NCBI GenBank assembly: GCA_951213105.1
Contig: OX578140.1
Coordinates: 33,902,941-33,966,940 of the forward strand
Origin: Amaurobius ferox
Taxonomy: Eukaryota; Arthropoda; Arachnida; Araneae; Amaurobiidae
DNA length: 64,000 nt
Direction: 5' to 3'
Both the position numbers and the translations under genes were made by a program. Below are positions 23,723 through 35,523 of the stretch, piece after piece (the stretch's first letter is position 1; each line of letters opens with the position of its first letter). The notes under the pieces are model-generated. The model did not search any database and was not told the origin of the DNA. It worked only from the letters and a program-made list of their open reading frames with translations.

Positions 23723-24041
23723 TTCTACAGAAAATTTGTTGATTTCCTTGCGACGCGGGCGTAAAAAAAAATCGATTTGTTTAAGGTTAACTGAAGGACG
23801 AGTTGTTATCTCTTGTCTCTGGGCGTACGGGAAGGGGGTGGGAGTTTGCTATGTAACAAAGGATGACAGAGAATTTCTCCGTAGAAATGCTTGGGGGGAA
23901 CAACCCCAAACCAGTAAGAAACGAATTTTAATCTTTTGGCAGTTAAGGAAACGTACTGATAAGGAAAGGCATCTTTGCTTATGCACTCAAATAAGATTCG
24001 TACAGCTTTAGTTAGTCATTTTATGTTTTGCTAGTGGAAAC

Positions 24042-24597
24042 ATGTCGCAAAAGAGAAAACCCCTTACTTTGCTTGAAAAGCAAAGTTTACTTAAAAAGTA
24101 TGATTCTCTACCTCCGTGTAGTCAGTAAGCAAGAAAATAACCCTGCTTGATGCTCTATCCATATGATCGCAGGCGCATGAAAAAAGGTTTCTGACATATA
24201 CATTTTTAATTGCTTCCATAAAGCAGGATTTTTGAAAAATAATGTCGACATTACTAGCAGAAGATGAAGAAAAATTAGAAGCACCTTTCGAAGAATGGAT
24301 TCACAACGACAAAAATTTACAAACATCTAAAGAAAACAGTGATGATGACATAGTGCGGAAATTCAGAATGTTTGCAATGAAGAAGAAAATGAAGACGAAG
24401 TTCCACAAGAAGAAAATTTTCCTACAGCCAAACAGTCGCGAGAAGCCCTAACTATAATTAGAAAAACTTTTGAACACAGAGGGGCATCAGAAAAAGTTTA
24501 TGGACTATTTTATGATTTAGAAATGGATGTACGTAAACTAATCACAGACTCATTAACACAAACAACACTGCATAAGTTTTTTGCTATTCCTCAGTAA
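24042..24597 (+). pseudogene. Tigger/pogo transposase, deletion derivative
   Basis: ATG 24042 opens MSQKRKPLTLLEKQSLLKKY, a CENP-B-type N-terminal helix-turn-helix start, stopping at 24128. At about 24180-24240 the C-terminal signature INCF.KAGF-like (FNCFHKAGFLKNN) appears, preceded by a KKVSD segment with a TGA. An acidic linker (24245-24430) and a final frame ending TTLHKFFAIPQ (stop 24595-24597) follow. The whole DDE domain, some 250-300 residues, is missing between 24128 and 24150. Three frames are needed to read the rest. Confidence 0.8.
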
Positions 24598-25009
24598 TAG
24601 ATTACGATATGTATGAAAATGTACTTTGCTCTTATACATAAATGAACGACCTATGAGTTTTACTTTTTATTCTTATTTAACTGCATACTATATGCATATA
24701 GATAATATTTTAAGTTGTAAGGCTTAATTTGTAAAATAAGAAATATTTTTGAATGCAAAACTTAATTTACAAATGTATTATGTACGTACTAATATTTTGC
24801 TTATATACATTTATCTTTTAAATTCTGTAAAACTGTGTTCAATAGTTAGTATTTACAATGGAAGAACGATATTTAAAAAATTTCCGGATTTAAGAAACAA
24901 CTGCTTATAAGAAACAAAACGAGCGAAACGAACGTGTTTCTTATAAGCGGCGGTCACTGTATTGTGAAAGGAAGGTGCTATCAGTATGGACAGCCAACTT
25001 GACCTTGGT

Positions 25010-25417
25010 TCGGAGGAGGTAATGGCTTTGAGTGGATGTCGCATGGAAATAAAATAGTTGAACATTGATACATTGGGGCGCGGGAGTGTGCGCGATGTCG
25101 CAATACTTGATCTCTTTGATAATCTGGGGGAGGGAGTTGAACTTTGAGCGTATTGCGCATTGAGGCAGCAGATAACAGAAGCGCTGTGGACGACGGCCTT
25201 CTCTCTTGGCTGCCGATGACGTATTTCTTCTCCGTTGCGACGTACTTAAAGTGAAGTGGTGAAAGATTTGGGTGGTTAAGGAAGCGTGTCGCCATCTATC
25301 GGCATTTTTTTAATTTCTGAATGTAAAAGGATATATTTCAGCTTAGGGATCGAACCAGAGGCCCGGAGATTGGTAGCCATATGCCTTGACCGTTATGCTA
25401 TTGAGACTTGCTCGATG
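25010..25417 (-). repeat. Second SINE-like repeat, tRNA-derived head
   Basis: On the minus strand 25417-25340 reads like a tRNA: A-box-like ATAGCATAACGGTCAAGGCA and B box GGTTCGATCCC (25350-25360). Then come a T-rich link and ATGCCGATAGATGGCGAC and a GC-richer body to about 25010. Only one copy lies in the window, so its 3' end is uncertain. A frame through it (25295-24981) is not recognised. Confidence 0.55.
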
Positions 25418-25420
25418 CGC

Positions 25421-26430
25421 TCTTATGAGTGAAGTTTTTTCTGTGAATATGAACGAGAAGCGAGTGGAGGATTTATTCAACGTCAAGAAATTTGAATGGA
25501 GTTATGAAACATAATTATTAAGAGGAACTATATTTTTATAAAAGTTATATGTATTTTGTAAAAGCGTGTTTTGGATAGATCTGAATGGATTCTGAGTTAT
25601 TGGCTACTTAACGATTTTTCGATGTGTGCTAATACAGTCGTGTGTATACGAAGACAACACATTAGCAATTTTACTGGGTGTTATATAACGATATGGTTTT
25701 ATTTTTTTATGATAACTTAATAACAAAATGATTTGTTTTTTTTTATGATAACTTAATAACGAAATGATTTTAATTTTATATTTAAATTAATCTACTAATA
25801 AAAATCGCGGTTTTCGAACTCTGTGAGTTAATTGGATTCTTAATGAATTTTAGATGTGTCGAAGTATGTGTACACTAATAGTTAATTATTTTTTTTATGC
25901 TAACGGGTTTAATGAATGATTGCTCAGGGAATACAAAAATTGCAAAACCAAATAGTAATCGATGGTTTCAACAATATTAGTGGTGAAGAACTACAGAATA
26001 TTTATAGAAGCATTATTATGTAGAATAGCTCAGTTATGTATTGGACTTGAAGGAAAACAGTTTGAGAATGCTTTGTGAATTGCGTTTTGTGAATTCTATT
26101 TTTAGTATTTGTAACGAAATTTGTCCCTTTATATCAGTAGTCTTCTGTCAATGTATGCATGTTTTAATTATGTGCCCCAACCGCGTAGTGAGTACCACTG
26201 ATTTATATGATCTCTGTCTGTGTAATGCTTTATTTAGATGCATTTGCGATAAAAAAATTTTGACACATATTAACATATTTTGGATCTAAGCAATTTCCAT
26301 CGTCAATTTGTTTATGATCCGTATTTTCACTGATGAAACAGCCTTTAACATAGTACGGAAAAGTGGAATAAGTCAGATTTTTTCCTTTATCATAATTCAG
26401 TTGAATTTAAAGATACAGATATGCGTTTTC
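25421..26430. other. AT-rich DNA, nothing recognised
   Basis: A roughly 45-base near-duplication (TTTTTTATGATAACTTAATAAC at about 25705 and 25740). No gene. Confidence 0.4.
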
Positions 26431-27738
26431 AACACTTTACAACAAAGTTGAAAAGTGTTTATGACTTTGTTCATTCTGTCTGTCTGCCTGTCTGTCTGTC
26501 TGTCCGTTAGCATGATAACTGCCGTAAAAATGACTTAATCAAAATGAAATTTTAGTATATTGTTCAGACGGTCTGTAGGACCTATGGGAATATAAATGAA
26601 CAATATCACCCAATTAGTTTTGGATTGAACCCGGGTTGAAAAAATGAAATACATTAAGCCCTATGGAACCTAATTCTTCTAACATTTTTTAGGCGGATTT
26701 AAAATTCACAAATTGCTTCGAAAATTTTAGGTAATATTCAAATTGTTCCACAAAATATATGAAAAAAAATTCTGCAAAATATATTTAGTAGTTTTTTAAA
26801 TAAAAATTAAAATAATTATTACACCTCTTATATGAAACGATCACGTGACCATGATATGAAACGATCACATGACCCACTTTAAAATGATACATGGCATCCA
26901 TCTTGTTTCAAAATCGTGATTCTTAAGCTCTTTTTAATTCATATTGAGAGTTGTATCCGTCCTAAAACCAGTTTATTTTTGCTTAGATTCTGTGCATCTA
27001 CATACTGAAACCATGCAAATACAATATATTTGAGTTTAAATGCTCATCCAAATTTGATTATTTCTACAACGAAGCCTATTTTTCTCTTATGCAAAATGTA
27101 AACAGCAAAATATGTAGAATGAATTGTATTAGAATTGCTGTATTTCTTTAACACAAAATAATTTAGTCCATGGAGTCTGCATGACTGATATGAATGAAAT
27201 ATTAATTGATTTTATAAGGACAAGGACGATTTTTTTCGATGAAGTTTTAAGCATAGAGTTTAATTTCTTGTAGCTCCATGATCTTAATTTTTAAATAAAA
27301 TAAATTATTATAGTATTATGATGAATGAAATGAATGGGAGAAAGTTATGAATGAAATCCTGTTTTTATAGAGAGATCCAGGCGTGTTATTTTTTCTTTGA
27401 CGTCATTTGAATTAATTTCAGTTGTTTTCGATGAAGTTTTCAAATATAATAAATTATCGTAGTATTATGATAGTTTTAAAAAGATTACCGTGGAATGCAT
27501 TGTATTTCAGAGATATTTAAACCAGGCAATTTATATTTCAATGCCGTCATTTGAATGAAGTTCATTTTTTTCGATGAAGGTTTAAGTTTTCAAATATAAT
27601 AAATTAATGTAGTATTGTGATAAGTTTTGAAATATTACCGAGGAATGTATTGCATTTTCGACTTTTTAAAATAAAATTGCATTGAAGTTGGAAAGTGTTT
27701 CATAATCAATGCTTTAAGCATGATTGATCTTTCTTGTT
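26431..27738 (+). repeat. Family A repeat, full-length copy A2
   Basis: 1.3 kb. Palindromic start AACACTTTAC..., (TCTG)n at about 26470-26500, CAGACGGTCTGTAGGACC, a body with internal units of about 165 bp (at about 27405 and 27540), and the 3' hairpin plus CTTTCTTGT end at 27712-27735. No coding capacity. Confidence 0.8.
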
Positions 27739-28029
27739 TTAATGATCTTGTTGTATTGAAAATAAAAAAAAATTAAATGACCAAATGTGTCTAAGGGGTC
27801 GTATAAAAATTAAAAAAGTGTAACTTTTTGAAAATTAATGGGAGGACAATTTAAAACATTGTCTTATTTCCTACCCTACTATCAACATTTTTGCAATTTA
27901 CATTGCCCACTTATCTCCAACAGGTAAAGAATTAAAGCACGTTTCAATCATTTTGGGACACCCTTTATAATTATTTTGATCAAAAGAGTTCAACAACTGT
28001 TGCTTTTAATCAAGATGCAGTGTGTATTA

Positions 28030-28380
28030 TACGTAATTATTTAGAGCGTATCAAAAGAGTTTCTTTAGTGCGTATTGCATCCACGCAGAGGAGCAAAGAT
28101 GCATCTAGGGCGTAGCGATGTGTTTATATGGGGAGTATCCAAATAACATTTCTAGGGTGTATCAAAGAAGCGTATTTAAGGAGCATCTGAAGGGTAATTT
28201 AGGGCATATCAAATAGCTTATTTAGGGCATATCAAATGAGTTTCTTTAGAGTATATTACGCCCTCTCAGAGGATTAAAGACGTATTTGGGGCATAAGATT
28301 CAGTCACATTAGGGCGTAGCGTTCGATGCTTGCAGTGTATTTAGATACTTGATTAGTGCGTATTATGCCCATTTAGCCTG
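28030..28380 (+). repeat. Degenerate minisatellite (TTAGGGCATATCAAA-like)
   Basis: Many imperfect units of about 20-25 bases such as TTAGGGCATATCAAATAG. A larger segment (GAGTTTCTTTAG.G.GTAT through the cAGAGGA block) recurs about 178 bases apart (28055 and 28233). Confidence 0.6.
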
Positions 28381-28493
28381 TGCATGTGAGGTTGCGACTA
28401 AGCCTTTTGAAATTTCTAATAAATGAATATTCAACGAATCTCTGCCTTTAATCTCCGGTGAAAACGGATGCATTTTGTAGGTTACGGGAAAAA

Positions 28494-28830
28494 ATGTTTG
28501 TCTGTTTGTTAGTGGTGTAGATAAAAATCTAAGCAGCCCACAGCTACGGAATTTGGTACAGTGGTACTTTAGTTCAGGTTCGAAGAAACGTCAGAGCGAT
28601 TTTTTTTTAAATGCGAATTAGTTTTTTTAGTCATTTAAATTGTGCCATTTTGAGCGAATTTCGTACAAATCGGATCGTTAACCATCGAAAATATTATCGC
28701 AGAGTTTCTGTCTTAACACCATCGGAAAGATCGAAAACTTATCTTTCAAACAAACTTTAAACGGAATCCATATTATCATTATAGGGATGTTCGTGATTTT
28801 TTAGAATTTATATACTTTCGTTTTTTGAAT
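28494..28830 (+). repeat. Family D repeat, copy 2
   Basis: Counterpart of 22677-22990; shares GAAAATATTATCGCAGAGTT and flanking blocks in the same order. Confidence 0.65.
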
Positions 28831-29269
28831 GCGCGTGTTCTCGACTACACCTTTTCAAACATTGAATGCATTTTTTTCACTTAATCACTCCTTTAAATTC
28901 CCAGAAACACCCGGTAGATTTCCCTCGTGATCATGAACTACTGCACAAAATGTATTACAGTTAAGAGTTATTAAAATAACGGTCTTGCTGTAGCCGCGTG
29001 TGCGTTCTTTTTATCTATTTATTTTTGTTTTGTTATTGTTGTTATAATCGGACGTATTAAGCGTTCTCTGGTTTTCGAGAATTTTTCTCTGAGTTCCGGT
29101 GTGGTTTTAAGCGGAGTCTTGCACCTTAACTCCCGAACAACAGCGAGTACATCTATCTTCTTGTGTACACATAAAATGTAAAAATATTCCGCTAGAGAAT
29201 TCCCACAAATAGGCAATAGCATACAAAAAAAAAGGGAAAAAATGTTCTTTTAGAATGACTGATAACGGA

Positions 29270-29465
29270 GCGCTTTTATTCTGAGACACAATAGGCTGCA
29301 GATGCAGCAAGAAATAGACATCACTAAAGACTGACAAGAACTATATGTTAGATGAGTATCCTGGCAACCGGCAACGCAGTATTGTGCGCAACACTTAGTA
29401 GCAAAGGAGGAAAGACACTGTATAAAACCTTGAAAGAGCACTAATACATTTCTGTTTGTATGAAT
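29270..29465 (+). repeat. Family E repeat, copy 1
   Basis: Aligns with 34078-34300: TTTTATTCTGAGA.A.AATAGG, AATAGACATCA, GTATC.TG.CAACC.GCAA.GCAG and GCAACACTTA. Both are plus. Nature unknown. Confidence 0.6.
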
Positions 29466-29649
29466 TAGAGTCTCATTTCCTATCTAAATATGCTTTGGAC
29501 AGTAATATGCGTATATTTTAGAATTATGTGGTAAAGTATTGAATGGAAATGTAAACAAAATAAATGTGGGCTATTACATATATTTTATAACAGATGTTTA
29601 ATTTATTGAGCTGCACAACGTAACCGTGTGTGCACCAGCGCAATAGTTA

Positions 29650-29671
29650 TTTTTTTTTTTTTTTTTTTTTT
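29650..29671 (-). other. 22-base T run (A-tail on minus?)
   Basis: An uninterrupted T tract that could be the tail of a minus-strand retroposon. I found no target duplication or recognisable body next to it. Confidence 0.4.
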
Positions 29672-29772
29672 GTAAACGATCGTACTGTTGAAACGAGCTT
29701 TGGTGTAGTATTTATCACAGGTATGTATCTTAAATCCCACACATTGCCGGGTACATTTTCTGAGTAATAATA

Positions 29773-30370
29773 AAACAAGAAATATCAATCATGCATAAAT
29801 CATTGATTATGAAACACTTTCCAACTGAAATGCAATTTCATTTAGATTTTAAGTTGCTTCAAAACTTGCCATCGACAAAATTAATCTTAAAATTTCATCG
29901 AAAAATACAATCCTCGTTACATAAAATTAAATTTATTCAAATGACGCCATCGAAATTATATGTTGCGAAATTTTTACGATGCTTTTGCAGTTAATATTAA
30001 GCAAACAAGTATAATATTTCATTATTATAGAAAGTATATCGTTTGCTTATCTCATGTTAAATTAGTTCTTTGCAATTATTTTAACTATGACAAACTATCT
30101 CATTTTATAAATTGTCTGCCTCTCTATGTAAAATCAATGAATACTTAATTCATATCACTTATATTCCAGACTCCAGAGTTAAATAATTTTGCGTGAACAA
30201 AATTCAGCAGTTCTTATACAACTTACCTTAAAATCGTTTGATTTGGTTACATTCTGCATGCTGTAGTTTAGTATTAAAATTTGCCTTCGTTATGGTTATA
30301 AAGAAAGTTTAGCGATAATTTAAAATAAAAAATATTGTAATTGCGTTGGCATAGAAATTAGGTACATAGA
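29773..30370 (-). repeat. Family A repeat, 3' part (minus)
   Basis: The reverse complement of the family A 3' end starts at the A-hairpin (ATCAATCATGCATAAATCAT) and continues through GAAACACTTTCCAAC to about 30370. Confidence 0.7.
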
Positions 30371-30451
30371 TAATGCGCAAAAATAAAGCAGTTTTATGAT
30401 GGATGCAACACTAAATATAAATTTGAACGATCTTTAAGCATCTGCATGTGG

Positions 30452-30712
30452 GGCGAGACAGCCTAGTGGTTAGAGCACAAGAATTACCCTCGGTTCGATT
30501 CCCGCCTCTGCCCAAACTGTCCTTGTTCACGCGGAGTACTATCATAATAAATATGTGGATCCACGAGTCGTGGTAGGGGAAGAAGAGAACAGTCCATGTG
30601 GATGCCTCCTTCACTGGGTTCCGGTCTAAATTGGGCGCAGTTCCTGGCCGTCCATACAGTTACCTTATAGCTTCGGGTAAGTCGGACGGTGTGGGTCGAA
30701 GAAAGAAGAAGC
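30452..30712 (+). mobile_element. tRNA-derived SINE, copy 3 (complete head)
   Basis: Head with A-box region CAGCCTAGTGGTTAGAGC and B box GGTTCGATTCC (30492-30502), then the family body and a GTCGGACGGT...GGGTCGAAGAAAGAAGAAG tail. Of the plus-strand copies it has the clearest internal RNA polymerase III promoter. Confidence 0.85.
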
Positions 30713-30787
30713 ATTTATGGATAAAAACACAGCGGACAAAATGAAAGCCATTTATATTTTGCATTAATTCACGTGAACTTTTTATAT

Positions 30788-31362
30788 TGTTACAAATTAT
30801 CCTGTGGAATCGTTGGTTTGCGCTCCGGATAAAAGAATGAGTTAAATATATCTGGTTAACGTACACTTTTATTCATACATACAGCATAAACAGGAACAAT
30901 ATACAGTGAAACTACTTAAATGATCCACCAATTTCACGAAACAACCGGGACTACTCTTGAAATATTGACATATTTCGTTTCAGAATACAGCCGGTACTAT
31001 TTTCAAAACATTAACAAAAATTACAGTTCAATGTAGCTCGTATCACGTCAATAGCTCTCTGAGTGATGACTTCTGTTACAGACTCTCAACAGAAACTTCT
31101 GGAAATTCTCATATGGTGTTGAGAATTTTTAGAATGAATACTGGTTATTTTGAGGTGTTTCTCGAAGCTTTGGAATGTCGCCAAATGTCGTTGCAAATAA
31201 TTGATGATTTGGCAACCCTTCATCGAATTTCGGCGTGTGGCAACCCTAGAATCAGATTTTGGAAATGATGCCTGTACAGGTGTTTTCTCCGTCTGGTCAT
31301 CGTAATGGACGAAAGTGAGAGGAGGAAAAGAGACTCCAAAACGTTTTACAAGTTCATGACAA
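30788..31362 (-). repeat. LTR of a second Gypsy element
   Basis: Reads TGTCATGAAC...AATTTGTAACA on minus, preceded by a purine tract (AAGGAAGGAGCA, 31363-31374). AATAAAAGTGTACG near its end (about 30865) is a likely poly(A) signal. Start chosen from the polypurine tract; an alternative TG start is at 31080. Confidence 0.65.
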
Positions 31363-31475
31363 TGCTCCTTCCTTAAGACTGCATGTGCCGGGTAGTATCA
31401 ATCTACTGTGAAAAAGTATCGGGCCAATCTATTGATACGGACGACTGTTGGATTGGTTGAAGATGGCATTTAAAT

Positions 31476-31880
31476 TCAATAAATGATAGTGTTTATTCTT
31501 GTTTTGATGACGAAGGATCCTTCCCAACTGTGCTGCAATTGTGGCAAAAGTCCTGGCCGTCGTTGAGGGTTAAACAGTCGTACTTTGTTGCCTTTCTGTA
31601 ATCGTTCATGGGCGAAACTATGAAACTCCTCCAACCATGCCTGCAGATCTTGCACATATTTTTCAGACGATGAAGGTGTATCGCATGGTCTTTCAAACAT
31701 TAGACCAGATTTCAGCCGTAGATCCCGACCAAACACCATTTTTGATGGAGAATGACCGATTGATTTGTGGATCGCACTTCTGTAGGCCAGTAGGAACCAA
31801 GGTAAGAACAAATGTGTTGCTAAATTCACAAATTCGTCTCCCATTTGTTCGCCGAGAGTGACAGATACAACAAATATTGG
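31476..31880 (-). pseudogene. pol: Gypsy integrase C-terminal fragment
   Basis: On the minus strand: FLLAYRSAIHKSIGHSPSKM, VFGRDLRLKSGLMF, the PSSSEKYVQDLQAWLEEFH helix, and NPQRRPGL...SWEGSFVIKTRIN. This is the end of a Ty3/Gypsy integrase, from after the catalytic E through the SH3-like module. The catalytic core and everything upstream are missing past about 31880. The frame ends at 31476 with a shift; decayed sequence leads to the purine tract and LTR. Confidence 0.85.
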
Positions 31881-32940
31881 TTTTGCTTAAGTGATATACA
31901 CATGATATACATTAAGCCTATAGAGTCACTTTTCCTGTTTGTTTTGCGGTCCATGTAAGAAAGCTTCGCTCGCTTAGACTAATTAAAATTACTGTTGTTT
32001 TTAAAAATAACATTAAGTCTTTTAGTGGTTCGGTTATGGCTTTAATTTAGAGCAATGAGATCATTATTTAGTCGATTGAGTTACGATTTTATTTGTCACT
32101 TTTAACATTAAGTCAATGGGGACTTTAAGTGCACGATTGATACGGGATTTTAAAAAGGGAACATCCTTGCTATACCATGTTTAATTGACCTTAACGGTCA
32201 AAATCGGTTTATTTGTCTAGGGGGAGTTTAGTGAATACTGATTTTGGACTGACCGATTAAAGGCTTCGCTCGCTACGTCTAAACATGTTTTCGCCAGTTA
32301 ATTGTTCTCTCAGCAACATAATTACATTATGCGGAGATTCGAGAGTGATGCATTTTTTATTCTTTTACTAATTAAATGTATGATTTAGTGACCATATGAT
32401 AATCACTAGTTACTATTATTTGAATAAAATATCCTAGTTATTCGGAAAAAATGTTAATTGAGCATTTTTATGGCTGATTTCTTATTAAATAATAGGAAAT
32501 TGTGACATTATATTTGGTAAGTTAAGTTGGATATTGCATCAATATCGATTATGCAATATCGACTTACAAGGCCCATTTTAACTCCACAAGGACTTTTTTT
32601 CATGGTATATATTAATTTTCAACACTCTAGCGCTGCAGTGTAGAATATTAGGTAATTCAAAAAAATTAAGTGAACTTTTGGCTAGTATGCTTTTAACTCT
32701 TTGTGATTCTAAATAATCGTGCATACCAGCCAAATGATTAAATAGCCGGAGGGATGTAATGGTTAACATAACTGGGTCCAAATCAGGAGAATTGGACTTC
32801 CGTGTTAGTGTTTTATACATAAAAATTAGGACTAATATTCAACAATTGATTTTCGAGTGACATAGCTTGGTATTTGTCGGAGGGGGGGGGGGTATGATCG
32901 TTCCTCGGCCTTGTCTCGCAGTTGGAGAATGCACAGTAAC
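31881..32940. other. Non-coding DNA with a short duplicated motif
   Basis: GCTTCGCTCGCT occurs at about 31966 and 32264 in similar surroundings, suggesting an old duplication. A G run lies at 32881-32892. No gene. Confidence 0.4.
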
Positions 32941-32944
32941 TTAA

Positions 32945-33650
32945 GGGGATGGTATCCAGATTGCTGAAATCTGCAATTTTGAAGTTATAGTTGTAATTTT
33001 TGGTGTTCAGGTAGATTTTAAGTATAGTAAACTAAATGTAATATTCAAAATTTTGAAAATTAAAAAAATATATATTTTAAAAATTAAAATTTCAAAAATT
33101 TGACAAGTTTTCTTTTTGATAAAAGTATAAAAAATAATTTTTTTAAACTTTTAATTTGAACATTTTTTACCATTAAAATATGTAAGAAATAAATTGTCTT
33201 CACAGTTTTTGTAAATATGAATCAGAAAAAATTTAATAAAAAAAATAATGTAAAAAAACGTGATTTTACACCATAATTGTTGTTTTCGAAAATCATAATA
33301 AAAAAACAAACATATATTTCAGCAATTTCTGAAGACAAATTAAAGAAAAGTATATGTATAACAATTGTTCTAAATTTCATTCATATCTGTGAAATAGAAT
33401 TTGACTTATAACAAATTAAATTTATAAAAATGTCGAAAATCACGTCGTTGAGAAAAAAGGCTAAAAATTTTAAAAATTTAAAAATTTTGCAAAATTGCTG
33501 TTTATGAAGTTATTTTATTTAACGTAGCAGAAGTTCTATTTAATATAGCAAGCTGAATTTGGTGTCATTGGAATCAGAAAATTATATCTTTTTTTTTAAA
33601 TAATAAAAAACAATTTAGATTTTTTAGGATTTTTTGGGTACTATACCCCC
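32945..33650. mobile_element. TTAA-flanked non-autonomous DNA element
   Basis: TTAA at 32941-32944 and 33651-33654 flank GGGGATGGTATCC...GGGTACTATACCCCC, short imperfect inverted ends. 706 bp, very A/T-rich, no frame. TTAA duplication is typical of piggyBac and Kolobok; which one cannot be told without the autonomous partner. Confidence 0.7.
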
Positions 33651-33654
33651 TTAA

Positions 33655-34077
33655 AACAGCTCTCCGACGTTTAACAGTCCTGGCGGACTGAATTTTATTC
33701 ATCAAAGTTATAATGTTCTTCAAGATTACAATTTAATTAGTGAAAATCATGTAACTTATCTTAAGAGAAACTTATGTCAAGAAGATAATTTTATATAGCT
33801 TCAATTTTTTGTAAAATCTGAAACCACAACGCTAAACGATCATGTTAAATTTTAAATCTATCGATCATTCACTTCTTGTAAGAAAATGTTCCTTTTGTGT
33901 CTAATTTATATTAAGTTTTGCATTTATTAACTGCAATAACAGAAGTGTAACATTAATTTACTATAACACTGTACTATATACTTGAAATGTAATGTACTTT
34001 CTTTTCAGCGAAAAATTCTCACATAACGCTAATGTCTTGCAAAGAAGCTATTCTTTCACTACCAGTGTCTGGTTACG
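33655..34077. other. Nothing recognised
   Basis: AT-rich, no frame, no repeat match within the window. Confidence 0.4.
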
Positions 34078-34300
34078 AAAGATTTTATTCTGAGATATAA
34101 TAGGTTGCAAAAAGACGTAAAAAAATAGACATCAGCGATGACAAATAAGGAAAGATGGTTGGATTAGTGTATCTTGACAACCAGCAATGCAGCTTTGTGA
34201 GCAACACTTATCTCTAAAGGGAAAAGGAACTATTGTAATAAAAAGAGAAAAGAGAACGCATACTTTTCGATTGGCATGATTTAGAGCTATATTTATGTTT
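34078..34300 (+). repeat. Family E repeat, copy 2
   Basis: See 29270-29465; the same blocks in the same order, moderately diverged. Confidence 0.6.
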
Positions 34301-34606
34301 AGGAACACATATCGTAAAAGCTATAAATTTACTGCAAGCTAAGCATTACATTTTCTTTTAATGTTTTCATCGTTTAAAAATTTCCCTATACTTTCTGAAT
34401 ATATAAATACCTCTGAATAGTTTAACGAAGAAGTAATCCTATTCATCAAAGTAGCATAAGACTAAGTAGCATAAGAAAGTAGCATAAGAATTTAGGTTTG
34501 CTGTATTAAGACTTTTCTTATGAAGTGTGCAGGAGATAGCCTTGTATACGGACGTATAAAGAATTTAAATAAGTGATTCAGTATGAATATTTTGTTGGCA
34601 TTTATT

Positions 34607-35523
34607 ACTTTCCTTATATACATAATGTATAAGGAAAGTATTGTGACGGGGTCAAAAATTCGAATTCGAGTTTTCGACGGGAGAGCACGCTTCAATCATC
34701 CCTGATCACGAATCGAACATTTTTGATGTGATGTCTGTGTGTGTGTGTGTGGGGGGGGGGTGTCAGTGAGACTGTGGAGACGATATCTCACGAACGAATG
34801 GGGCGATTTGAATGAAATTTGGTACAAAAATCACAATCCGTAAATACTGGAAGCCTATTGTTTATAAACGCAATCGAATGTTCAGAACACCCCTAAATTT
34901 TCGAGTGAAATTTTGAAAAAATCATCAAAAAATAAAAACCTTTAATAACGTTACGCAAATAGACATTTCTTATGTAATTTTCCCTTAGAAAACGATTGAC
35001 ATAAGCTTTAGAACGCTAGCATGATCCGTTATCGAGATATTGCACATTTTAAAAATAAATTTATCAAAAAATCCCATAAATTAAAAAAAATATATTAACT
35101 GTTGAGAAACATGTTCACTTTTCATATCTGATATCCTGCGATAAATTTGGCGACATCATTATCGTGGATCTAGCTCGTTCCATTCATGAGAATAGATACT
35201 TTGAGTAATACTTTTGTATTTAAACGCCAATAATCATTTATCTGGTATAAGAGTATCTTATTTCTCCGTCCATAACGCTTGGCGAGATTTTGGCGGAATG
35301 TCGCCAACTTGGCGACTTTTTAAATGCTGCCAAATTAACGAAAATCTCGGCAAATAGATAAAAATGACACTAAATCAATGAAAATGACGACTAATTGAAG
35401 AAAATTCAATATCTTGGAAAGAATAAAAGTATCTACTATAAGAATAAACTTTTTTTAAACTGTAAAAGTAGTAAATTCATTGCATTATATAAGGAAAGTC
35501 ATGTGCTGCCCACATCAGATTTT
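34607..35523 (+). repeat. Family B repeat, full-length copy B3
   Basis: Head palindrome 34607-34639, (TG)n then a G11-12 run (34731-34760), conserved middle, TTGGCGA stem 35277-35357 and 3' signature ending CCCACATCAGATTTT. 917 bp; this is the best reference for the family. Confidence 0.85.

Larger units (their letters stand above)
23579..24959 (+). mobile_element. Tigger/pogo-type DNA transposon with internal deletion
   Basis: Ends are CAGTGACCGCCG...CGGCGGTCACTG, flanked by TA on both sides (23577-23578, 24960-24961), the target duplication of the Tc1/mariner/pogo superfamily. 1381 bp, against the 2-3 kb of autonomous Tigger elements. It contains the start and the tail of the transposase gene but not the catalytic middle, so it could move only with an outside enzyme. 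Both ends carry iterated TTATAAGA(AACA) motifs, probable transposase sites. Confidence 0.88.
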
